Shown here piece after piece: positions 52,818 to 62,781 of a stretch of 64,000 nucleotides of DNA. The notes beneath the pieces were generated by a model. It did no database searches and was not told the origin of the DNA. It worked only from the letters and a program-made list of their open reading frames with translations. Each line of letters opens with the position of its first letter. Within the stretch, counting starts at the first letter, position 1. Both the position numbers and the translations under genes were made by a program. The stretch covers positions 62,756,442 to 62,820,441 of the forward strand of contig CM055094.1 of assembly GCA_029204225.1 (NCBI GenBank), read 5' to 3'. The stretch is from Diphasiastrum complanatum (taxonomy: Eukaryota > Streptophyta > Lycopodiopsida > Lycopodiales > Lycopodiaceae).

Positions 52818-53611
52818 TCTAACACCTTGGCAATTTTACTTGACTTTTACAAATTTTTTGTTTTTCATTACTTGAGTGATTTTTCTTTTTTTGGAAAAAG
52901 ACAGTAAAAAAAACAAACAAACAAAAACAAAGAAGGAAAAAGAATGATGAGCAAAAGTCACAAAATCATCAGATCCAAAAAAGTTGAAGGAAAGTATTTT
53001 TAGGAATCACTTCTTTATGGAAAAATGACATAGAAAATGACTTTTTGAGTCATTTCTTGTAAATACAATTTTAGAAACCTTCGCCGAGTTGCCAGATCAC
53101 ACATCCACCTCAAAGTTACCTATACTAAGTTGGGCGAAGGTTATTTCGCTGAGTTACTGCTTTTTGAAGTTAGGCGAATGTTCAGTACTTTACCATTTTG
53201 GGAACCTTCGCTTAGCACCTTATAGTTATTATTAACCTTCGCCGACCTGACAGATGGATTCAGAATGCCAAAATTAGGTTGGACATAGGTTCAGATCCTA
53301 AAAAGTTTTATTATCTACAGTACCTAGGCGAAGGATGTTTTTGGCGAATGATGAACCTTCGCTGAGATTTTTGGAAACTATTTTCACACTCCTGAGCATT
53401 CCTGTAATTTTTTGTCCAGAACTGAGCAGCTAGTACTTTGTCTGATGGACCCTCCAAATTCACCTATAAAAGGGCTGAATTCGATTTCATTTCTCACTTG
53501 TGCTAGCGAAGCTCTTGCCAAATTTTCCAGCGACCAGAACTTTCCGAAACTTCTTTCCAGCCTTCTGATACACTCTTGCGTTCCTATTCTCAGTTTCTGA
53601 CTACTCTCATC
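52818..53611 (+). other. T1 spacer with CCTTCGC / GCGAAGG motifs
   Basis: Noncoding. Between 53080 and 53370 the motif CCTTCGC(C/T)GA or CCTTCGCTTAG occurs about four times and its reverse complement GGCGAAGG or GGCGAATG about four times, spaced irregularly. An A-rich tract lies near 52910-52945. Possible hairpins or protein sites; function unknown. Confidence 0.6.
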
Positions 53612-54062
53612 ATGTCTTCTACCGATACGTCTCAATCTCCTAAGTATGTCGTTCATCGTGGTGTTCCGACCAAGACGGACATCATGATGCTTCCTAGCAC
53701 AAGCAGGGTGGATGACCCTTGTTGAGCCTTTGCTCACGGCAATGGGGATTCACGAGCGTGCCTTTTCTGGAAAAATAAATAAAGAGTTTATAACAATGAC
53801 CTTTAGCACCTGGTTTGAGGAAAAATCTAAGTTCTATATTACCTACCAGGGGGCTACTCACAAGGTGCGTGTCACTGAAGCTACCCTTCAAGCCATAGGG
53901 ATATCATCCGGTACCCAGTCCTCACCAAACCATAAACATGCCAAGAATGTCATTAAGCCTTTTATTGACATGACCATTGAGTTGTACTGGACTAATTGTT
54001 GTAAAGCTGATTCAGGTGCACCCAGCGTGCCCTGTAAGACTCTAAGGGGTGACGCTCCCTAA
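53612..54062 (+). pseudogene. Post-integrase ORF region of T1, segment 1
   Basis: A short frame from ATG 53612 (MSSTDTSQSPKYVVHRG) breaks near 53722. A second, from about 53712, encodes ERAFSGKINKEFITM, then FSTWFEEKSKFYITY and QAIGISSG. It looks like one protein with a frameshift. I do not recognise the family. Position after integrase is that of the extra (env-like or accessory) ORF of some plant gypsy elements. Confidence 0.55.
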
Positions 54063-54540
54063 GGTCCCAGAGCAAGTTAGAACGTCAAGGACTGAGCCTC
54101 CGACCTGTGGTGAGCCAGTCAAGTAGTCACAAGTCATGAGCTAGCTCTGGAGCTCGAGTCATGGCCTAGTCAGGAAGCAAGTTGATTCTGCCACCGGAAC
54201 GGCTCCCAGGACACATGTCTGGGAGCCAGACTGATTCTGCCAGGCTTGCCAGGCTTAATCAGCAAAATAAAAACTAAGTCCCAAAAAGCGTGCTTTACCA
54301 GAAAGCACTATGTTTCAGAACAGAGGGGGTGCGCCGAATCACAGCAGAACTATAGGGGGAGTCCGGCAGACAGAAACTTGGGCAGCTCAACCAGCGCCAG
54401 GAATCCGGTCGCCAGGTCTCAGCTCCCTCTACCAGCACGAGCCAGGCACAATGCCCAGCACGTGTTGGTGGCCCCGAGACCGATCAGTCTATGTATGAAT
54501 GTATCCTCTTCCAAATCTAATAAAGTTGATCCTTGGGGAT
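54063..54540. other. Noncoding interruption in T1 with a perfect hairpin
   Basis: GC-rich, stop-laden sequence between two coding segments. It contains the hairpin GGCTCCCAG-gacacatgt-CTGGGAGCC (54201-54227), flanked by two copies of TGATTCTGCCA. It may be an inserted element, but I found no convincing TSD. Confidence 0.4.
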
Positions 54541-55382
54541 GATTACCATTTCGGTTTCGCCTCCGGGACTGGTCCAAGTGGAAGGACCCTTACTACAACC
54601 TTTTTGCGTCGCTGGCGCCTAAGGGTCCCTGTCATCGACATGGGGCTTGCCGCTATGCCAATCGGTCAGTTTGGCGACCACTATGCCTTGGGTTTCATGT
54701 GTGGCTTGTCTTTGCCTTTGGTTACCTTTTGGGGACGGATTCTGAGTTGGCTTTTACGTAAGTGCATGATGGATGAATGTTAGACTTAAGCGCGTGTTGG
54801 GGAAACCGCTCAAGTCCCAGCGCCCTTTGAGGCGCCGGCGCAACACTAATGATGGCTATCTCCTAGAGTCTATCCGAGATCCCACCATCCATGCGGCCAC
54901 ACAGCTTCTGAACAACTTCCTGATGGTTAGCAACCTCAAGAAGGAGCGCATTTCCTCACTGATCCTTCACCGCATAGTTGAGTCAAACTACAAGTTTGAC
55001 AAGAAACCGTTGGAGCCGTACAACTGGTTTAAAACTGTTTTTGGTGAACTAAAGAGAGCTATCAAGGCTAACACCAAGCAACAATTTGCTGTCGGTGCTC
55101 TTTTGTCCACCATTTCCGTTTTTTACTTGGTTAATAAGATCCATGGTTTTGTGCCAAAGTCAGTCCTGTTTGTCTACGAAGATGTCAAACCTGTCGAATC
55201 TTCTAGACAAGCATCTAGTCGCCGACGGGTACGCAGTGAAGTCATCATTCCTGACTCGCCTCCCGCGTCACGTCACCGCACTAGGCAACCACAGCCAGCT
55301 GCGCTACCACCCCCTACTGCTACTCGCTCTGCACTTCCCATTCCTCCATCCACTGATGCTTCCCTAGCCTCCGCTTCCTCAC
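54541..55382 (+). pseudogene. Post-integrase ORF region of T1, segment 2
   Basis: DDYHFGFASGTGPSG, then FGDHYALGFMCGLSLPLVTFW (hydrophobic), ending at 54783. An overlapping frame (54773 on) has a basic start, TIHAATQLLNNFLMVSNL, then QFAVGALLSTISVFYLV (a second hydrophobic stretch) and a Ser/Pro/Arg-rich tail. The TRIM interrupts this second frame at 55383. Two membrane-like segments make an envelope-like protein thinkable but not shown. Confidence 0.5.
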
Positions 55383-55424
55383 TGTTGGACTATCAATCCA
55401 CACTCTAGAGAGAACTATCAAACA

Positions 55425-55497
55425 GGGCGGATAGCTCAGTGGTAGAGCATCCCATCCGGTATGAGGGAGGTCCTGGGTTCGAATCCTAGTCTGTCCA
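55425..55497 (+). tRNA. tRNA-like sequence in the TRIM 5' LTR
   Basis: 73 nt. The 7-bp acceptor stem GGGCGGA/TCTGTCC pairs fully (two G-U). D arm GCTC/GAGC with A box TAGCTCAGTGG; T arm CTGGG/CCTAG with B box GGTTCGAATCC. The anticodon arm is imperfect (TCCCA..., position 33 not T), so isotype cannot be called and a decoding tRNA is unlikely. Pol III transcription is plausible. Confidence 0.5.
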
Positions 55498-55684
55498 TCC
55501 ATATTATGATTTATGGATTTCTAATATGGTATCAGAGCCAAGTTAGACCTAACAGTTCATGGTGTCAAAGCCATGGTTAGGTGGCCCCAGTTGTGGGGCA
55601 GGTGACAGCTAGGACCCCAACCAAGTGTGGCTTGAGGGGGGGTGTTGGAATATCAATCCACACTCTAGAGAGAACTATCAAACA

Positions 55685-55757
55685 GGGCGGATAGGTCAGT
55701 GGTAGAGCATCCCATCCGGTATGAGGGAGGTCCTGGGTTCGAATCCTAGTCTGTCCA
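55685..55757 (+). tRNA. tRNA-like sequence in the TRIM 3' LTR
   Basis: Same 73 nt as the 5' LTR copy with one change, ATAGCTCAG to ATAGGTCAG, which breaks one D-stem pair and weakens the A box. Confidence 0.45.
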
Positions 55758-55786
55758 TCCATATTATGATTTATGGATTTCTAACA

Positions 55787-56883
55787 CTCACATGGTCAGT
55801 CTGTGACCGTTGGATCTACAATTCCAATCACAGCTGCCCAGGCCACCTCTCCCCCACATACTCAAGCAACCTCACCGAACACAGGCATTCATGGATATGT
55901 TCGATGATTCCGATCCTTTGGAGGCGGAAGAAGTTTTTGTGATGCCCCTAAGTCCAGGACCCTTTGAATTCCAATCCCTTGGAAAAGGATTCGGACAATT
56001 CCATGATAGTTCTACGATTTTTTACTCATCTTTTCAAACAGATCATACCAGGCACCAGATACCATCAGGGTCGTCCATGCGGTCCAATCACCGAAGCAAT
56101 TCGACGCCACGATGCCTGATGGATATGAAGAAACAGTCTACCTTTGAAGAGGAAGAATTATCGGCAAGACATCAACGCCAAACAGGCACCACACCTGCAG
56201 TTCCTGTTGCTGCCACATCTTCAACACCGGTAGATTCTGGTGACGCACTTGGTTTAGTCTCTAACCTTGCGCACGTGATCCAGCCTATGCTGGATAAGAA
56301 AAAAGAAATGGATCAAAGAATAGCTAATTTGGGTTCGGAGAATACCTTAATCAGCCAGAAGGTTATCCAGCTGGATTGTGAGCTCAAAGTTGCCAAACAG
56401 CATGAGGCAAAGTCCGAGGCAGAGATGAAGAAAGCCCAACAATCAGCCGAAGCTCTAGAAGGCTATGTGGCTACTCTTCAGAATACACTAACTACCCCGC
56501 AGGACCAAGTGGATCAAGATGTCCAAGACGCCAAACAACAAGTATTACTGCTTCAGGGGCAACTGGACATGGCTGCGCAAAATCGCGAAAGGCTTCAAGG
56601 TGAATTGCATGCGACCACCCTTGAACGCGACACATATATTCAAACACAAGTGCCTGATCGTCCTGTCTCACCGGAGGAGATCAGTTATTTCTTCAAAAAG
56701 GTTGAGACTTATCGAGTTTCATTGGCAGGATTCCAAAGCCGATTCAATAAGTTCAAACTCACAACATCGACTGAGCTAGCCAAGGCAAAAGCAATAATCC
56801 AAAATTACGAGAAAGCAGCCGCTCAAGTCTTGGAATCGAACCCTCAGATCACCGTTCCGGTTATGCCTCAATTCTCGCCTTAG
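55787..56883 (+). CDS. Coiled-coil ORF of T1 (post-integrase segment 3)
   Basis: Open frame to TAG at 56881; plausible start ATG 55891 (MDMFDDSDPLEAEEVFVM). An acidic N-terminus and a low-complexity region are followed by a long heptad-rich coiled coil (about 56270-56640: MLDKKKEMDQRIANL, KVIQLDCELKVAKQH, EGYVATLQNTL) and a second helical stretch near 56690-56830. Glu/Gln/Lys-rich. No catalytic or zinc motifs. I do not recognise the family. It could be a structural protein of T1 or a captured host segment. Confidence 0.55.
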
Positions 56884-56901
56884 CAACAAGATCAAGGAGG
56901 A

Positions 56902-57704
56902 ATGGATGCTGGAATGGATCAAGGAGGAGATGGAGATACTGGAAAAGGAATCCCAAATGCACCGGCCAAGGAAGCAGGTCCATCTACTTCAAGGACCACG
57001 CCATTATTTCAAAAACCGATCACCGTTGAGGAACAAATTCAGACATTCTTGCAGCAACATCTGCATGAATTGGACAAGCTACCAGCATTGAAAGAGCAAC
57101 CGGCTTGGAGCACGATTGTTTTTGAAAAGACTCCTAAATCTATAAGGAGTTACATAGCCAGCCCTCGCCAATTGTGGGTCAATCCATACTACGTGCCAAT
57201 GTCGCGACGCAACAAGTGGAAGGAGTTGGGCATTCCAGTGGAACAAGTCAGCATCCACACCCCCAACTGGCCAATTATCTATCAAAAGTACAACTGGCAA
57301 ATCTCAGTTGATTTCAACCGAGCGCTCCAATTTCATGCATCAGAATATCGCCATACGCCAGATCCAACTGTTAGGCAATTTGCGCTCTTTGCAAAAGATT
57401 TGACAGTGTTGGTGTTGGTAGCCACAAGATGGGATGATTGCCTTCCAACCTTGGCTTTCGATCCAAATATTCCGATGGCGTCCGACACCCCGTGCAAGAT
57501 CAGCTGCCACTAGCAAGATTGTACTATCGAGCTGCGATGTTGGGAGGATCATGGGAATCAAGATTCACAGCTTGGACAACGTCCAAATGGCTTCAGGCAC
57601 CAATAAGTACTTTCTACCGCACAAAAAGGATTTTAACACAGCGCTTGGTTTTTATGAAAAAGGTCCGGTACCATCTCATAAAGGTACGACGCGAGGCCAA
57701 CTAG
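56902..57704 (+). pseudogene. Unrecognised ORF of T1 (post-integrase segment 4)
   Basis: Frame from about 56905 (MDAGMDQGGDGDTGKG) to a stop at 57511-57513. A disordered N-terminus is followed by a Trp/Tyr-rich globular part (PRQLWVNPYYVPMSRRNKWK, HTPNWPIIYQKYNWQISVDF). In the next frame LARLYYRAAMLGGSWESRF continues to TAA/TAG at about 57704, suggesting one protein broken by a frameshift near 57500. No known domain recognised. It ends just before the polypurine tract and 3' LTR. Confidence 0.5.
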
Positions 57705-57766
57705 AGCCCGAAATAAATAATCTCGCGAGGTATTGTGGGACCGCCACCAGTTTTGGTGGGGGATAC

Positions 57767-58251
57767 TGTTGGAGGGTTTGCGGATATCGAGGCAACCCTA
57801 GCCCTAGTTAATAAGTGAGAGGGATTGGGCACCCTGCGTGTGTAAGTCCAACCCGATGATCACATAGTTATTTGATTAGTTACAAGTTAATAAAAGGACT
57901 TTAGGCCTTTTTGCGAGACTTTTAATGTCGCAGGGCCTAAATGTCAAATTAGTAAATAAAATAGGGGTTCCCACCAAAATTGGCTCAAATTCAAATTTAA
58001 ACTGGTTCCCACCATTTTTTAAATGGGTTCCCTCCATTTTGTGTAAACTTAGGTTAGAACTGGACACTATAAATAGTGGCAAACTCGAGTTTGTAAAACA
58101 TGTTCTCTCCTCATTTCAATACAAGCAGGTTGGCCCTCTTATGGAATGGAATGTGAATGTCCTTGCTCATGCTTCTTATGTTTGCTAGTTATTGGATTTT
58201 ATTATTGTTGGATTTGCTAATTCTTATGCTTTTTGTGAGAGAGAAAGGGAG
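57767..58251 (+). repeat. 3' LTR of T1, left part
   Basis: TGTTGGAGGGTTTGCGG onward, preceded by GGTGGGGGATAC. It lacks the SINE and has the intact target CATTTCAATACAAG. It is broken at 58251 by gypsy C; the remainder is at 62782-62978. Confidence 0.9.
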
Positions 58252-58716
58252 AGTTACGGACTACAGGATACAAGCCTACTGGGCTACTCTGCATATATTC
58301 CGCAGGCCTCTTTACATTTACTGTTGGTTATGTATATTTTTGGTTACGCATTTTATATTAGTCATGTACAAGCCCCAGAGCCTTTTTATATGCTTATGAC
58401 CCGCACTGGGTCCTTTTTTATGACATTGACTGGCCTTGGGCCCTTATTATATGGTTATATGTGGAGTGGGGGCCCGTAGGAGGGCGCACTATTTTCCCTC
58501 CACATTTTGTCTCCCTTTACTTTTGAATTCCTATTTTAGGGTTCATTGGTAGGGTATTTATAGGGGCATTTGTACACTCATTTTTCAGATTATTGATTGG
58601 CATTGCTTGGGCTCTTCGTGAAAAAACCTATTGTCTTTTCTATTGCTTGTAGGGCTTTAGTCTATTGTTGTCTTTTATGCTTCATTGATTCAACACCTGA
58701 GATTTTGATCATAACT
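58252..58716 (+). repeat. 5' LTR of gypsy C
   Basis: 465 bp, ends AGTTA/TAACT. Contains AGGAGGGCGCAC near 58480, TATTTATAG near 58555 as a possible TATA box, and is followed immediately by the PBS. Confidence 0.9.
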
Positions 58717-59464
58717 TGGTATCAGAGCACTTTCCTGATTGCTGAATTTCAGATCTGATTTTTTGATTGGGTGCCCATTTTCCTTGCTGATTTTTCTCTC
58801 TTTGCTGAGGGCTTTCGTCTCTTTGCTTCAGCAACATTCAGCACAGTTTGGAGGAGGACCAACTCCCATCAGAGCATTTTCCTTGGCAGAGCTTTAGCAA
58901 ATAGTTAGCGGAAGTACTTCCACTAAATTTGGCGGCCGAAAAAAAAAACAAATTGGGCAGATTATTTCTGGCGCCCAAGTTCCAAATCCTTTTCCCTCTT
59001 TTTTTTTGAATCCTCCATTTGATTCAGGGAGAGGATTCCCAACCATCTTTTCAGCATTGATTGGAGGCTGTCCAACGCCCTACTTCATCACATTTTTCAG
59101 CCATTGTTCTAGCAGAGTTTCAGCCATATTTCAGTTTTGATTGGAGGCTGTCCATCGCCCTATTTCATCACGTTTTCCACAGATTTCCAGCCATATTTTC
59201 AGCATTGACTGGAGGCTGTCCAACGCCCACTTTCATTCTCCTTGTGGTCACATTTTCCAGCCAGCTCTTCGCACACGCTTGGAGCTCTATCGAGAGGTAT
59301 CTTTGTTGGTTTTTCCTTGCTTTCCACACCTTTTCTTGACATTTGTCATTTCCTTTCTTGCTCTTAGTGTCATTTGTGTACCTAAAGCGTATTTGGGGTG
59401 ACGACAAAAGTCCGCTCCCTCCGATATTAAGCTTTTCTTACACTCTCTTCACTTCCTGCATTCC
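58717..59464 (+). other. PBS and leader of gypsy C
   Basis: The leader has three copies of GGAGGCTGTCCAxCGCCC at about 59064, 59143 and 59211, about 70-80 bp apart, each followed by a C/T-rich stretch containing CATTTT(C)CAGCC. The same repeat type fills the family B leader at 28 kb. Confidence 0.75.
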
Positions 59465-60403
59465 TTGACCACAGATACTTCCCCTACATCTTCTGAGCCT
59501 CGCATACCGTCTTCCACTTACCTTGACGAAGTACGGCATGAATTCCGAGATCATCTAAGGGAAGCCATGAGTGATGTACGCATTGATTTACGCCAGGAGT
59601 TACGAGAGACGTTCACTGCTCTTTTTGCCCAGATTGCTACACTATCATTACAGTCCAGTGTTTCTCCACTATCTCCACCTGTTCCCCCACAGCGTACATT
59701 TCCACCACCCGAGACTCCTTCATCTTCTGGTCCTTTGCCACGAGACTTTAAGGATAAGGTTCAGCTTACTGTGTATTCTGGGTCATCCGATGGGAATGAA
59801 CTCGAGAATTGGTATTCTAAGCTTGAGACCTACTTCCTTATGTTTCCTAAGACTGACATTCAGTGGATACATTTGGCTGCTTTACATTTGAAGGGCTGTG
59901 CTGCTACTTGGTGGCGCATGTTTCGCCAGACGGCTTCACACCCTGGCCTTGCTAGTTGGACAGAGTTTATGACAGCACTCCGCCTAGCGATGATTGATCC
60001 TCAGTGGCTTATTCGACAGCGCGACATCTTTCGCAATTTATCTCACACTGGTGACTTGGCTGCTTATACGACACGGTTTACAGAGCTTTCCTATCTATTC
60101 CCAGATATTTCTACATTGGAGCTCATCTCTCGCTACGTTGTTGGTCTACGAGGCGCACTCAGGTATGATGTTTCTTCTTTTTTTCCACGCACTCTTTCTC
60201 ACGCCATCTCCCTTGCTACCGCACTACAGCACAAGTACTCTCCCATCTCTTCCTTTGTTTCTCGTCCTTCGCGTCCTTTCACACGTCCTATTTTTTCCTC
60301 TCCATCCTCTGCTAGTCCCACATCTGTCAGTTCACCTTCGTCCACTCTTCCTTCTGCACCACGTCCTCCTTTTTCTCCTCGTCCTGTTTTTGTTCATCGC
60401 TAA
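59465..60403 (+). pseudogene. gag core of gypsy C
   Basis: Open frame without a good ATG near its start (the first codons are TTG ACC). It has RDHLREAMSDVRIDLRQELR, then [52 protein letters not shown] and ELSYLFPDISTLELISRYV, i.e. a complete capsid-like core. TAA at 60401-60403 stands where element B has a Tyr codon (TAC), and the same frame continues into the zinc knuckle, so one point mutation splits gag. Confidence 0.85.
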
Positions 60404-60898
60404 CAACAACCTGAGATGTCTGAGATCCGTGAAAAGCGCTTATGTTTCAACTGTAAGAGTCCTGATCATATCGCCCGTGATTGCCAACAGCTTGCCACTG
60501 CTACTGCCGTCTATTTCCATGATGTTGACACACCTAATGATAGTCCTGATTCTGCCATATGCCTTCATATTCTTGATGATGACCCACCTGTTGATCAGTT
60601 TGCCACACCCACTGAGCTTGTTCCTGATCCCCCTGATCTAGTTGTATGCCATGCTCAGCTTGCTTATGCTACTTGGGCCGGTAAGCCGGGTCCACGCCAT
60701 ATCTGTCTTCGCGTACGTATCACTGGTCGTGAGTTTATTGCCCTTGTTGACACGGGTAGCACTCACTCGTTTCTCAGCAGTCATATTACTACACGCATTC
60801 GTGCTATGCCAGTCACTACGCCTCATCCCTTGCATGTTGAGGTTGCCAGTGCACACTCTTTTCCTAGCACGCAGATGTATCAGCAGCTTTCATATTAG
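60404..60898 (+). pseudogene. Zinc knuckle and protease N-half of gypsy C
   Basis: CFNCKSPDHIARDC (about 60443-60484), acidic linker, then FIALVDTGSTHSFLSS (about 60731-60780) with the protease Asp-Thr-Gly triad. The frame is cut at QQLSY by the deletion junction near 60897, losing the rest of protease and all of RT and RNase H. Confidence 0.85.
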
Positions 60899-62387
60899 AT
60901 TGGATTACGCCACATGTCCAGACTTTCGTGATATTATCTCGTCTGCCTCTCGTCCTTCCTCTCACCCTCACCAGGTTTATTCCATTGTTAATCATCGTTT
61001 GTTTCACTATGGTTCGTTATGTATTCCCAGCACTCTCGACATACGTCCACAGCTCCTTCTTGATGCCCATTCCTCTCCTGTTGGTGGCCATTTTGGTTTT
61101 CATAAGTCCTTGTTCCGTTTGAAAGAACATTTTTATTGGCCTTCCATGAAGGGTGAGCTTTCCCACCTTATTCATACTTGTGATTTTTGCCTTCGTAACA
61201 AGTATTCCCGTGAAAAACCTGGCGGTCTCCTTCAAAGTTGGCCTATTCCTTCCCGCCAGTGGACTGATATATCTATGGACTTCATTTTAGGTCTTCCCCG
61301 TACTCAGCGTGGTCATGACTCTTGTTTGGTGGTAGTTGATAGGTTTTCTAAACAAGCTCATTTCATACCAGTCAGACGTACTATTACAGCAAAGCAGTGT
61401 GGTCGTATATTTATTTCTGAGATTTTCCGCTTACATGGTCTCCCACGATCTATACTTACTGATCGGGATACCAAGTTTACATCAGGTTTTTGGACAGAGC
61501 TTATGCGTATCTTGGATGTTAGGATACTTATGGGCACTGCTTATCATTCTTCTACGGATGGTCAGTCTGAGGTTATTAACCGGGTATTGGAGGATTATTT
61601 ACAACATTATGTTTCTCCTTCTGGTCGTGATTGGGATCAGCATTTATGTTTGGCTGAGTATAGTTATAACAGTTCTGTTAGTTCCAGCACAGGTGTTTCG
61701 CCTTTCCTGCTTGCTCATGGATACTCACCAGTTCTACCCGGTATACTTGCTCCTCCAGATGATGCACCTGTTACTATTTCATCTGATCTTTCAAGTGCTC
61801 GGGAGATTATTACTAGAGCTACTACTCATTTACAGCATATTCAGCAGCGGTACAGGACCATTGTTGATCGTCATCGGCGCCATGTTGAGTTTGCAGAGGG
61901 AGATACTGTTTTTCTCTGGTTACGCTTTGCTCGCCATCGTTTTGTACAGGGTCTTGCTTCTACTGAGAAGCTTGCGCCGCGCTATTATGGGCCTTTTCAG
62001 ATTCTTGAGTGCCTCAGTCCAGTTACATATCGTCTTGAGTTACCTGCTGCTACTCGGGCTTGTGATATCTTTCATGTCAGTTTATTACGTGCTGCTATTG
62101 AGGATGATGCTCCTCAAGATTCGTCATTTCCTATAGATCCAGAGCTATTTCCATTCCTGCCAGCTGCTATTTTACAGGTGCGCTTATTGCATAGTCGTCG
62201 CCATCGGCAGGTTCAGTTTCTGGTCCAGTGGGATGGTCGTCCTATTGAGGAGGCTACTTGGGAGCCCATTGATGTTTTTTATCATACCGCTATCCTGGCT
62301 GATCAGGCTCGATCACTTGCAGCTACCATTGCTTCTCGGGATGCTCCGGCTTCTCTTGATGTTCCTTTCTCAGATGGGATATCTTGA
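60899..62387 (+). CDS. Integrase of gypsy C, intact frame
   Basis: From the junction (DYATCPDFRDII) to TGA at 62385-62387 without a stop. HHCC: SSPVGGHFGFHKSLFRL and TCDFCLRNKYS. Catalytic triad: SMDFILGLPRTQ, SILTDRDTKFTS, GQSEVINRVLEDYL, all present. The C-terminal part has LAPRYYGPFQILECL and a chromodomain-like end (RQVQFLVQWDGRPIEEATWE, about 62200-62260). Its start codon is unclear: the ATG at 60642 is an upstream extension in a different frame from protease. A potentially complete integrase in an element with no RT. Confidence 0.88.
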
Positions 62388-62463
62388 TGCAGTATTTTTC
62401 TCTGGCACTGGTTCTTATCTTATTTTGCCTACATTGGGGGCAATGTTCTGTATAGCTAGGGAG

Positions 62464-62781
62464 AGTTACGGACTACAGGATACATGCCTACTGGGCTACT
62501 CTGCATATATTCTGCAGGCCTCTTTACATTTATTGTTGGTTATGTATATTTCTGGCTACGCATTTTTTATTAGTCATGTACAAGCCCTAGAGCCTTTTTA
62601 TATGCTTATGACCCGCACTGGGTCCTTTTTTATGACATTGACTGGCCTTGGGCCCTTATTATATGGTTATATGTGGAGTGGGGGCCCGTAGGAGGGCGCA
62701 CTATTTTCCCTCCACATTTTGCCTCCCTTTACTTTTGAATTCCTATTTTAGGGTTCATTGGTAGGGTATTTATAGGGGCAT
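62464..62781 (+). repeat. 3' LTR of gypsy C, truncated
   Basis: 318 bp matching the first two thirds of the 5' LTR, ending at TATAGGGGCAT. T1 LTR sequence (AGTGTTAAGGATTG) follows directly. Confidence 0.9.

Larger units (their letters stand above)
55383..55786 (+). mobile_element. TRIM (miniature LTR retrotransposon) with tRNA-like LTRs
   Basis: 404 bp. LTRs 55383-55526 and 55643-55786, 144 bp each, TGTTGGA...TTTCTAACA (5' copy ends TAATA). PBS TGGTATCAGAGCCAAG at 55527-55542, polypurine TTGAGGGGGGG before the 3' LTR, interior only 116 bp. TSD CTCAC at 55378-55382 and 55787-55791. It encodes nothing. Each LTR holds a 73-nt tRNA-like sequence. It interrupts a T1 ORF. Confidence 0.93.
58252..62781 (+). 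mobile_element. Ty3/gypsy element C, RT/RNase H-deleted
   Basis: 5' LTR 58252-58716 (AGTTACGGAC...ATCATAACT, 465 bp), PBS TGGTATCAGAGCAC (58717-58730), leader, gag, protease N-terminal half, then direct fusion to integrase; 3' LTR 62464-62781 lacks its last about 147 bp. The deletion that removed the LTR end also removed about 35 bp of T1 LTR, so no TSD remains. Related to family B, with diverged LTRs but the same AGTTA/TAACT ends. Confidence 0.92.

Noticed and set aside
54541-55382. Envelope-like protein call for T1 segment 2
   Set aside because: Two hydrophobic stretches alone are not enough: no signal peptide, cleavage site or family match was seen.
55425-55757. Two ordinary tandem tRNA genes
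   Set aside because: Both lie at the same offset inside LTRs of a TRIM with TSD, the anticodon arm is defective and no T-run terminator follows, so they are element parts.
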